Assembly (NCBI GenBank): GCA_013813215.1
Contig: JACCSC010000131.1
Span: forward strand, 1 to 6,432
DNA: 6,432 bases
From: Geodermatophilaceae bacterium
GTDB taxonomy: Bacteria > Actinomycetota > Actinomycetes > Mycobacteriales > Geodermatophilaceae
Direction of reading: 5' to 3'
Part shown: in pieces, positions 1-6,432 of the stretch
Position numbering within the stretch: position 1 is the stretch's first letter
Layout of the letters: every line of letters starts with the position of its first letter
Position numbers and translations under genes: made by a program
The notes under the pieces: generated by a model
Told to the model about the DNA's origin: nothing
Database searches by the model: none
What the model saw: the letters and a program-made list of their open reading frames with translations, nothing else

Positions 1-611
1 AGCCGGTCGGCGTGGTGGCCCACGACCAGGATCCGCCGGGCCCCCAGCCGGCGAGCGGCCAGGACCGCACACAGTCCGACCGCACCGTCACCCACGATCG
101 CCACGGTCGAGCGGAAGTTCACCCCCGCCGAGACCGCTGCGTGGTGGCCGGTGGACAGGATGTCGCACAGCGGCAGGATGCGGGTCTCCGAGCCGTGCAG
201 CGATCCCGGGACGACGACCAGCGTGCCGTCGGCGTGGGGGACACGGACGGCCTCGCCCTGGCCGCCGTCGTGGCCCGGTCCGGAGAAGAAGCCGCCGTCC
301 ACGCACGAGCTGGTCAGCCCGCGCAGGCAGAACTCGCAGTGCCCGCAGGACCAGCTGAACGGCGCGAGGACCAGGTCGCCGCGGCGTACGGTCCGCACCT
401 CGGCGCCGACGTCCTCGACCACCCCCACGAACTCGTGGCCGATCCGGGCGCCGGGCTCGCGTTGGCCGTAGCCGCGGTAGGCCCACAGGTCCGAGCCGCC
501 GATGCTGGCCGCGGTCACCCGGACCAGCGCGTCGGTGTCCAGTTCGAGCCCGGCGTCGGGAACCTGCTCGACACGGACGTTGCCAGGCCCCTCGAAGACC
601 GCCGCGCGCAA
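1..611 (-). CDS. Zinc-type medium-chain alcohol dehydrogenase, N-terminal 203 residues (cut by window edge)
   Basis: This is a cytoplasmic NAD(P)-dependent medium-chain dehydrogenase; the substrate is unknown. Residues 1 to about 135 form the GroES-like catalytic domain. GHE lies at 58-60, and a complete structural-zinc lobe Cys-X2-Cys-X2-Cys-X7-Cys is made by C89, C92, C95 and C103. A Rossmann fold follows, with GDGAVG at 174-179. The C-terminal part lies beyond base 1. The start is taken as TTG at 611-609 because GAGGAG sits five bases upstream and the protein then begins LRAAVFEGPG, as relatives do (MRA-VFEGPG). An in-frame ATG at 641-639 would add ten residues but has no ribosome binding site. 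One oddity: the motif usually SICGSDL reads SIGGSDL, so the cysteine that normally binds catalytic zinc is glycine 38. D150 probably sits at the last zinc-ligand position. The gene is last in a same-strand series, 70 bases after the 187-residue gene. The family call is firm. Confidence 0.93.
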   Translation of the reverse strand, partial: MRAAVFEGPGNVRVEQVPDAGLELDTDALVRVTAASIGGSDLWAYRGYGQREPGARIGHEFVGVVEDVGAEVRTVRRGDLVLAPFSWSCGHCEFCLRGLTSSCVDGGFFSGPGHDGGQGEAVRVPHADGTLVVVPGSLHGSETRILPLCDILSTGHHAAVSAGVNFRSTVAIVGDGAVGLCAVLAARRLGARRILVVGHHADR

Positions 612-616
612 TGGAA

Positions 617-622
617 CTCCTC
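617..622 (-). promoter_or_regulatory. Ribosome binding site that decides the TTG start of the dehydrogenase gene
   Basis: On the minus strand GAGGAG occupies 622-617 and is followed by a five-base spacer (TTCCA) and TTG at 611-609. This is ideal spacing. The alternative in-frame ATG at 641-639 has no purine-rich box before it, so the non-AUG start is preferred. Confidence 0.75.
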
Positions 623-681
623 GGGCCGGACGGGATCCCATGACGTGCAGCGGGACGCCCAACGACCCTAGCCCGGGCCGC

Positions 682-1245
682 TCAGCGGAGGTTCGGCCCC
701 TCGGCCCGCAGCTTGTCGACGTCGGTCATCGCCTGCTTGAGGTCGGCCAGCCACTGCTCGGCATGCTCGCCGACCAGCCGCACCGACCAGGCCAGCGCCT
801 CGGAGCGGCTGCGCGCCACCCCGGACTCGACCAGGGTGTCGAGCACCTGCCGCTCGGCCTGCCGCAGCCGGGTCATGACCGGGACCGCCTGGGTCGTGAA
901 TATGCCGCGGCTCCCACCGCAGCTCGCGCCCCAGGACACCGTCCGGCCGTAGCGGTGCTCGGCCTGCTGGGCGATCAGGATCCGCTCCTCGCGGGTTTCC
1001 TCCCGGAACCGGTCGATCCGCCCGGCCTCGGCCGCAGCCAACGCCGTCTCGTCCCCGTCGACCTCGACCGGCGGCAGCGTACCGACCACCAAAATCTCGT
1101 CGCGGTCGATCGTGATCTCGGCCGGCCCGGTGAACCAGCCCTCCGGCAGCCGACCGGCGAACCAGCCGGGTGCGTCCTCCGCCGAGAGGACCTCGGCCTG
1201 TTGCCATCCGCGGCGTCCGCCGCGTCCTTGATGTCCGCGCATCAT
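682..1245 (-). CDS. Conserved actinobacterial hypothetical protein with ribbon-helix-helix-like C-terminus
   Basis: This is a 187-residue soluble protein of unknown function, with no signal peptide or membrane segment. It resembles a family I recognise from actinomycete genomes, usually annotated only as hypothetical. Recognisable blocks are a GRLPEGWFTGP stretch (31-41), IDRDEILVVG (46-55), a charged GRIDRFREETREERI helix (75-89), SWGASCG (104-110), and a C-terminal part from about 119. That part, VPVMTRLRQAERQVLDTLVE, then SGVARSRSEALAWSVRLVG, looks like a beta strand, a helix, an SRSEA turn and a second helix, as in ribbon-helix-helix DNA-binding domains. This is an inference from pattern only. 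Two adjacent ATG codons (1245 and 1242) lie four and seven bases after AAGGAGG (1256-1250), and either may be used. It starts 44 bases after the DUF255 gene, and its start lies inside a predicted mRNA hairpin (1241-1282), so translation may be coupled to that gene. Confidence 0.87.
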   Translation of the reverse strand: MMRGHQGRGGRRGWQQAEVLSAEDAPGWFAGRLPEGWFTGPAEITIDRDEILVVGTLPPVEVDGDETALAAAEAGRIDRFREETREERILIAQQAEHRYGRTVSWGASCGGSRGIFTTQAVPVMTRLRQAERQVLDTLVESGVARSRSEALAWSVRLVGEHAEQWLADLKQAMTDVDKLRAEGPNLR

Positions 1246-1282
1246 GCATCCTCCTTGACGTTGTGTCTCCGAGGATGATGAT
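1241..1282 (-). promoter_or_regulatory. Inverted repeat able to sequester the ribosome binding site and start codon of the 187-residue gene
   Basis: In the minus-strand transcript ATCATCATCCTC (1282-1271) can pair with GAGGATGCATGAT (1253-1241). CATCCTC/GAGGATG gives seven pairs, one C (1246) bulges, and ATCAT/ATGAT adds five pairs, closing a 17-base loop. GAGG of the Shine-Dalgarno box and both candidate ATG codons fall in the stem. The repeat begins seven bases after the DUF255 stop, so a terminating ribosome would open it. Pairing is seen in the sequence; the regulatory role is inferred. Confidence 0.45.
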
Positions 1283-1289
1283 TACACAG

Positions 1290-3323
<2,034 letters not shown>

Positions 3324-3334
3324 GACCCGACGGT

Positions 3335-3349
3335 ACGCAGGTGCTGCGT
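3335..3349 (-). promoter_or_regulatory. Perfect 6-bp hairpin between the VOC stop and the DUF255 start
   Basis: ACGCAG, GTG, CTGCGT form a perfect 6-bp stem with a three-base loop directly after the VOC stop codon (3352-3350). It ends 11 bases before the DUF255 ATG and takes up most of the space where a ribosome binding site would be. It has no T-run, so it is a poor intrinsic terminator. It may be an mRNA-processing or spacing element, or chance. Confidence 0.35.
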
Positions 3350-3727
3350 TCAGTCCAGGAACAGGCAGAACGGGTGCCCCGCGGGGTCGAAGTAGACCCG
3401 GACGCCGTCCTGAGGCTGGTAGTCCGCGAGCCGGGCGCCGGCGTCCACGGCATGTCGGCCGGCCGCCTCCAGGTCGTCGACCCAGATGTCCAGGTGCAGC
3501 ATCATCCGCTGCTCGGTCCGCCGCTGGGGCCAGACCGGCGGCACGTAGTCCCCCTCGGCCTGGAAGGACAGGCCCACACCGCCGCTCGGGTTGCGGACCA
3601 GCACCCAGTCCGGCTCGGTGAGCGTCGGCTCCCAGCCCAGCAGCCGGCAGTAGAACGCCGAGAGCTCGTGCGCGTCGGCGCAGTCCAGGACGACGGTGGC
3701 GAAGGTCAACTTCGGTCGATCAGGCAT
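3350..3727 (-). CDS. VOC-superfamily (glyoxalase/bleomycin-resistance-like) protein
   Basis: This is a 125-residue single-chain vicinal-oxygen-chelate protein, the normal length for small glyoxalase-like members, and soluble. Two beta-alpha-beta-beta-beta modules can be read. The first opens with FATVVLDCADAHELSAFYCRLLGWE (9-33) and continues WVLVRNPSGGVGLSFQ (41-56). The second opens with LHLDIWVDDLEAAGRHAVDAGARL (77-100) and ends VYFDPAGHPFCLFLD (111-125). H78 is at the usual ligand position at the start of module two. The equivalent position in module one and the final glutamate of classical glyoxalase I are not obvious, so metal binding is doubtful and the substrate cannot be named. The ATG is set by GAGGAGGT (3738-3731) just upstream, the strongest ribosome binding site on this strand. 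It is the first gene of the apparent four-gene minus-strand unit, and the DUF255 gene follows after 26 bases. Confidence 0.92.
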   Translation of the reverse strand: MPDRPKLTFATVVLDCADAHELSAFYCRLLGWEPTLTEPDWVLVRNPSGGVGLSFQAEGDYVPPVWPQRRTEQRMMLHLDIWVDDLEAAGRHAVDAGARLADYQPQDGVRVYFDPAGHPFCLFLD

Positions 3728-3830
3728 GGCACCTCCTCACCTCAGAGGGCCATTCTGATCAGGCATGCAACCGGCCGAGCCGCTCGGGCGTGTTGCCGGT
3801 GTCACTGCCCACCCCGTGCTGGAGGTCGTC
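3728..3830. promoter_or_regulatory. Divergent intergenic region between the VOC and beta-propeller genes
   Basis: These 103 bases must hold the outward promoters for both transcription directions. On the minus strand CAGAAT (3757-3752) is a possible -10 element that would give a leader of roughly 18 bases carrying the GAGGAGGT box; no convincing -35 partner is seen. TGATCA (3756-3761) and GCATGC (3764-3769) are adjacent palindromes, and CCGAG-CCG-CTCGG (3775-3787) is a short inverted repeat. No clear plus-strand promoter could be picked by eye. The presence of promoters is an inference from gene orientation. Confidence 0.4.
3821..3825 (+). promoter_or_regulatory. Ribosome binding site that decides the start of the beta-propeller gene
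   Basis: GGAGG lies five bases before ATG at 3831. An upstream in-frame ATG at 3765 would place 22 hydrophilic residues before the signal peptide and has no such box, so 3831 is chosen. Confidence 0.75.
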
Positions 3831-4766
3831 ATGCGCCTTGCCCCCCTACTCCGCCTCGTCGCCGCCAGCGCCTTGCTGACGCCGCTGCTGCCCGGCACCG
3901 CCGCGCAGGCCGCGGCGCCCGCGCACGGCGAGGCCATCGTCTGGTCCAAACCGACCGGCCTGACGACCGACTACGAGCTGTTCATCATGCGCCCGGATGG
4001 CACGAGCAAGCGCCCGCTCACCGCCAACGGGCAGAACGACGGGTTCCCGGCGTGGTCGCCGGACGGCCGCCTCGTCGCCTTCGAGTCGAGCAGCCAGACC
4101 GACATCGACGTGTGGATCACCGACGGGCGCACCGAGCGCAACCTGACCAACGACCCCGGTCACGCCAACCGCCATCCCTCGTGGTCGCCCGACGGCACCC
4201 GCCTCGTCTTCTCGCGGCAGAACCCGTTCACCCTGGCCGGCCCGCTGTACACCGTCGGCCTCGACGGCTCGGCGCCGACTCGACTCACCAGCGCTTCGGA
4301 GTCCAACGAGCAGCCTTCCTGGTCCCCGGACGGGCAGGAGATCGCGTTTGTCAGCGACCGCAGCGGCAACCGGGACCTGTGGGCGATCCGCCCCGACGGC
4401 ACCGGCCTGCGGCAGATCACCGACACCCCTGACGTGCAGGAGTTCAACCCGGATTGGTCACCGGACGGGACCCGGCTCGCCTACGACGGCTGCGGCTCGA
4501 CCAGCTATCCGTGCGTGGGCAACGCGAACTACGAGATCCTGACCGCCGATCCGGACGGCACCAACGTGCGCGTGCTGACCCGGGTGGCCGGAGTCGACGC
4601 CAACCCGTCGTGGTCGCCGGACGGCAGCCGGCTCGTGTTCCGCAGCGACCGGACAGGCTTCACCCAGATCTGGACGATGAACGCCGACGGCAGCGGCCTG
4701 CTGCAGCTCACCACCGAGAACTTCCAGGGCGGCGTCGACCCGGACTGGGGCCCGGCCACCTCGTAA
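3831..4766 (+). CDS. Secreted TolB/PD40-type beta-propeller protein
   Basis: This is a 311-residue exported protein. It opens with a signal peptide: MR, a hydrophobic core (LAPLLRLVAASALLTPLL) and a likely signal peptidase I site after AQA (residues 25-27). The mature part is almost entirely PD40 repeats. WSPDG occurs at 75-79, 118-122, 164-168, 209-213 and 261-265, and a degenerate WGP at 306-308 closes the ring. The spacing of 43-52 residues gives a six-bladed propeller, the last strand pairing with the N-terminal YELFIMRPDGTSKRPLT blade. The WSPDG-X-R/Q-X-V/I/A-F pattern is the same as in TolB and DPP-IV-like propellers, but the TolB N-terminal domain and any peptidase domain are absent, so it is not a Tol-Pal component; actinomycetes lack that system. 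It probably binds a ligand or protein outside the membrane; the partner is unknown. C221 and C228 in a longer fourth-to-fifth blade loop could form a disulfide. The gamma-glutamyltransferase homologue follows after 35 bases and may be co-transcribed. Confidence 0.93.
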   Translation: MRLAPLLRLVAASALLTPLLPGTAAQAAAPAHGEAIVWSKPTGLTTDYELFIMRPDGTSKRPLTANGQNDGFPAWSPDGRLVAFESSSQTDIDVWITDGRTERNLTNDPGHANRHPSWSPDGTRLVFSRQNPFTLAGPLYTVGLDGSAPTRLTSASESNEQPSWSPDGQEIAFVSDRSGNRDLWAIRPDGTGLRQITDTPDVQEFNPDWSPDGTRLAYDGCGSTSYPCVGNANYEILTADPDGTNVRVLTRVAGVDANPSWSPDGSRLVFRSDRTGFTQIWTMNADGSGLLQLTTENFQGGVDPDWGPATS

Positions 4767-4801
4767 CCGGGGCGAGGGAGGCCGGACGGCAGGATGGCGC
4801 C

Positions 4802-6343
4802 GTGGCGACGCGACCTCAACCGAGCCTCGCCGTCGCGGCGCCCAGCCAGGCGGCCGCGGCGGCGGCCACCCGGATGGCCGAGTTGGGCGGCGGTGCCGTC
4901 GACGCCGCGGTGGCCGCGATCCTGGTCGGAATGGTGACCGAGCCGGGCGTCGTCTCGCTGACCGCGGGTGCCTACGTCACGGTGTGGCCGGCCGGGGCAG
5001 CCGACGCCGTCGTCGTGGACGCCTACGTCGCGATGCCCGGGCTGGGCCGGGCATCGGGCGAGGTGGCGGTGCGCGAGATCAGGACCGAGTACGGCGGCGG
5101 CCTCACCATGGCCGCGGGGCACGGAACGGTCGCCGTCCCGGGCGCCCTGGCGGGCCTGGACCTCGCGGTGTCCAGGTGGGGGGCGCTGCCGTGGGCCGAG
5201 GTGGTCGCCCCGGCGTACGAAGCGGCCCGCGACGGCTTCCCGCTCGGTTCCGCGGCCGGCTACTACCTGCCCTACGTGCGCGACAGCCTGTTCGCGTGGG
5301 ACCGCGAGACCGCGGCGGCGCTGCGCGGGGCGAGCGGCGAGTGGGTGCAGACCGGGGACACGATGGTCGTGCCGGATCTCGCCGACACCCTGGCGCGGAT
5401 CGCCGAGCGGGGAGCGCGCGAGGTCTACACCGGTGAGGTGGCGCGGCGGCTGGTCGCGGACATGGCCGAGCGCGGTGGCTCGGTGACCGCGCAGGACCTG
5501 GCCGACTACCGGCCGGTCGTACGCCGCCCGCTGGGCGTCACCGCCGGTCGGTGGGCCCTGCGGACCAACCCGCCGCCGGCCATCGGAGGAGCGGTGCTGG
5601 CCGCCATGCTCACCCTGCTCGGGGACCGGTCGGCCGATCCGGACGCCGAGGGCGACGTCCGGTGGCTGGCCGAGGTGCAGCGCCGCGTGCTCGACATCCG
5701 GCACGGCGTCCTCGACGTCGCCGACGACCGGGAGGCCGCGGCCTACGCGCTGCTGCGTGACGTCGGCTGGCGAGAGCCGGCCGCGCCGAGCACGGTGCAC
5801 GTGTCCGCTGTGGATGCCGGCGGTACCGCGTGCGCCATCACCGTCTCGTCGGGCTACGGCTCGGGCGCCACCGTGCCCGGGACAGGACTGTGGCTGAACA
5901 ACTGCCTGGGCGAGCTGGAGCTGAACCGCGGCGCCCGGCTGGCTCCCGGGGAGCGGCTGCGCAGCAACATGACGCCCACCGTGGGCCGGACTCCCGACGG
6001 CGCTGCGCTGGCGATCGGCAGCCCGGGCGCGGACCGGATCACCACCGCGCTGCTGCAGGTGCTCGCGCCGTACACCCGCACCGGCGCGAGTCTGCAGGAG
6101 TCCGTCGACCGGCCGCGGCTGCACGTCCACCACGTCGAGGGCGGGGAGCCGCAGGTCGAGGCCGAGGAGGACTTCCCGCTGGCCGGGCAGCTGGTGCTGG
6201 CCGACGGCCGGTCGATGACGGTGCGGCGGCACCACCGGCACGCGATGTACTTCGGTGGGGTGGGCGCCGCGCTCCGAGCGCCGGACGGTGGGCTGAGCGC
6301 GGCCGCGGACCCGCGCCGGGCCGGGGTCGCAACGACCGGCTGA
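4802..6343 (+). CDS. Gamma-glutamyltransferase-family protein (Ntn hydrolase), cytoplasmic, atypical pocket
   Basis: This is a 513-residue homologue of gamma-glutamyltranspeptidase, slightly shorter than the secreted enzymes because it has no signal peptide. It opens almost directly at the family's GGNAVDAA region (here GGGAVDAA, 29-36). Other landmarks are VPGALAGLD (112-120), GSVTAQDLADYRP (226-238), and the autoprocessing/catalytic region STVHVSAVDAGG (330-341). In that region T331 aligns with the nucleophilic threonine at the start of the small subunit, so cleavage between S330 and T331 is expected. PGTGLWLNN (359-367), RSNMTPTV (387-394) and GSPGADRI (406-413) follow, and ADPRRAG (502-508) lies near the end. 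Aligned by eye with the E. coli enzyme, several gamma-glutamyl-binding residues differ (R114, N411, Q430, D433, S463, G484), so glutathione may not be the substrate. GTG at 4802 is chosen because AGGA lies seven bases upstream and the reading frame starts at the conserved region. ATG at 4794 is out of frame. Confidence 0.92.
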   Translation: MATRPQPSLAVAAPSQAAAAAATRMAELGGGAVDAAVAAILVGMVTEPGVVSLTAGAYVTVWPAGAADAVVVDAYVAMPGLGRASGEVAVREIRTEYGGGLTMAAGHGTVAVPGALAGLDLAVSRWGALPWAEVVAPAYEAARDGFPLGSAAGYYLPYVRDSLFAWDRETAAALRGASGEWVQTGDTMVVPDLADTLARIAERGAREVYTGEVARRLVADMAERGGSVTAQDLADYRPVVRRPLGVTAGRWALRTNPPPAIGGAVLAAMLTLLGDRSADPDAEGDVRWLAEVQRRVLDIRHGVLDVADDREAAAYALLRDVGWREPAAPSTVHVSAVDAGGTACAITVSSGYGSGATVPGTGLWLNNCLGELELNRGARLAPGERLRSNMTPTVGRTPDGAALAIGSPGADRITTALLQVLAPYTRTGASLQESVDRPRLHVHHVEGGEPQVEAEEDFPLAGQLVLADGRSMTVRRHHRHAMYFGGVGAALRAPDGGLSAAADPRRAGVATTG

Positions 6344-6362
6344 CCGATCGGCTCAGCCGGTC
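6334..6362. terminator. Perfect 10-bp inverted repeat between convergent genes, possible bidirectional terminator
   Basis: GACCGGCTGA (6334-6343) and TCAGCCGGTC (6353-6362) are exact reverse complements around a nine-base centre that contains CCGATCGG. The stem is GC-rich and symmetrical for both strands. The TGA of the plus-strand gene is the inner end of the left arm, and the TGA of the minus-strand gene is the inner end of the right arm. No T-run follows on either side, as is common in GC-rich actinomycetes. A bidirectional terminator is the likely role but is not proven. Confidence 0.6.
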
Positions 6363-6432
6363 AGCGGGTGACAGGTGACCTCCACACCGGTCGGGACGGC
6401 CAGCCGGGCCGATGGGACCGGGTCGATCCGCA
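6353..6432 (-). CDS. C-terminal 25 residues of an unidentified minus-strand gene (cut by right edge)
   Basis: Reading the minus strand from the edge gives an open frame ending RLAVPTGVEVTCHPLTG and TGA at 6355-6353. Third codon positions are almost all G or C, and the composition (no arginine-rich shadow pattern) looks coding. The frame is only 25 complete codons long here, so the product cannot be named. It converges on the gamma-glutamyltransferase gene with nine bases between the stop codons. Confidence 0.55.
   Translation of the reverse strand, partial: RIDPVPSARLAVPTGVEVTCHPLTG

Noticed and set aside
88..486. Minus-strand 132-residue frame inside the dehydrogenase gene
   Set aside because: It is another frame of the same strand with extreme arginine content; the true frame carries the zinc lobe and Rossmann motif.
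671..678. GCCCGGGC palindrome between the 187-residue gene and the dehydrogenase gene as a terminator
   Set aside because: Eight bases with no loop cannot form a stable hairpin, and such palindromes are frequent in DNA of this composition.
668..1249. A 193-residue minus-strand frame overlapping the 187-residue gene, with its own ATG
   Set aside because: Its ATG directly abuts the Shine-Dalgarno box with no spacing, its composition is arginine/glycine-rich as in out-of-frame reads of GC-rich genes, and the 682-1245 frame has recognisable conserved blocks.
3765..3830. Upstream ATG at 3765 extending the beta-propeller protein by 22 residues
   Set aside because: It has no ribosome binding site and would put hydrophilic residues before a clear signal peptide; GGAGG five bases before 3831 fits better.
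4454..4801. Extension of the gamma-glutamyltransferase frame back into the propeller gene
   Set aside because: The extension is an arginine/proline-rich shadow of the propeller frame; family similarity begins only after the GTG at 4802.
4529..6241. Long 570-residue minus-strand frame opposite the gamma-glutamyltransferase gene
   Set aside because: Long antisense frames are expected in GC-rich coding DNA; it has histidine/arginine/glycine-rich low-complexity composition and no recognisable motif.
3831..6343. A dedicated peptidase system formed by the propeller protein and the gamma-glutamyltransferase homologue
   Set aside because: One protein is exported and the other lacks a signal peptide, so they are in different compartments; adjacency alone does not support a joint function.

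Overview
The window is uniformly very GC-rich. Its genes use almost only G or C at third codon positions and are tightly packed, with several short same-strand gaps and Shine-Dalgarno boxes of the GAGGAG/GGAGG type. Together with the protein families, this points to chromosomal DNA of an actinomycete (Actinomycetota); the genus cannot be named from the sequence. No RNA gene, CRISPR array, insertion sequence, attachment site or phage gene was seen. The content looks like chromosomal housekeeping and peripheral metabolism.

Left two thirds (1-3727), all minus strand: four genes head the same way and look like one transcription unit, read from right to left. They are a VOC/glyoxalase-like protein (3350-3727), a long DUF255 / YyaL / SSP411-type thioredoxin-domain protein (1290-3323), an uncharacterised 187-residue actinobacterial protein with a ribbon-helix-helix-like C-terminus (682-1245), and the first 203 residues of a zinc-type medium-chain alcohol dehydrogenase that runs off the left edge (1-611, TTG start). 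The gaps are 26, 44 and 70 bases. The first two hold inverted repeats placed to influence initiation of the downstream gene. The second of these would bury the ribosome binding site and start codon of the 187-residue gene.

Middle (3728-3830): a 103-base divergent intergenic region separates the minus-strand unit from a plus-strand pair.

Right third (3831-6343), plus strand: a secreted six-bladed TolB/PD40-type beta-propeller protein (3831-4766) is followed 35 bases later by a cytoplasmic gamma-glutamyltransferase-family protein (4802-6343). The latter keeps the catalytic threonine, but most residues that bind the gamma-glutamyl group in classical enzymes are replaced. At the right edge, the last 25 codons of an unidentified minus-strand gene converge on it. 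A perfect 10-bp inverted repeat lies between the two genes, and each arm carries one of the two stop codons.

No obviously new multi-gene system is visible. The points most worth a second look are the altered pocket of the gamma-glutamyltransferase homologue, the missing catalytic zinc cysteine in the dehydrogenase, the start-sequestering hairpin and the stop-codon palindrome.
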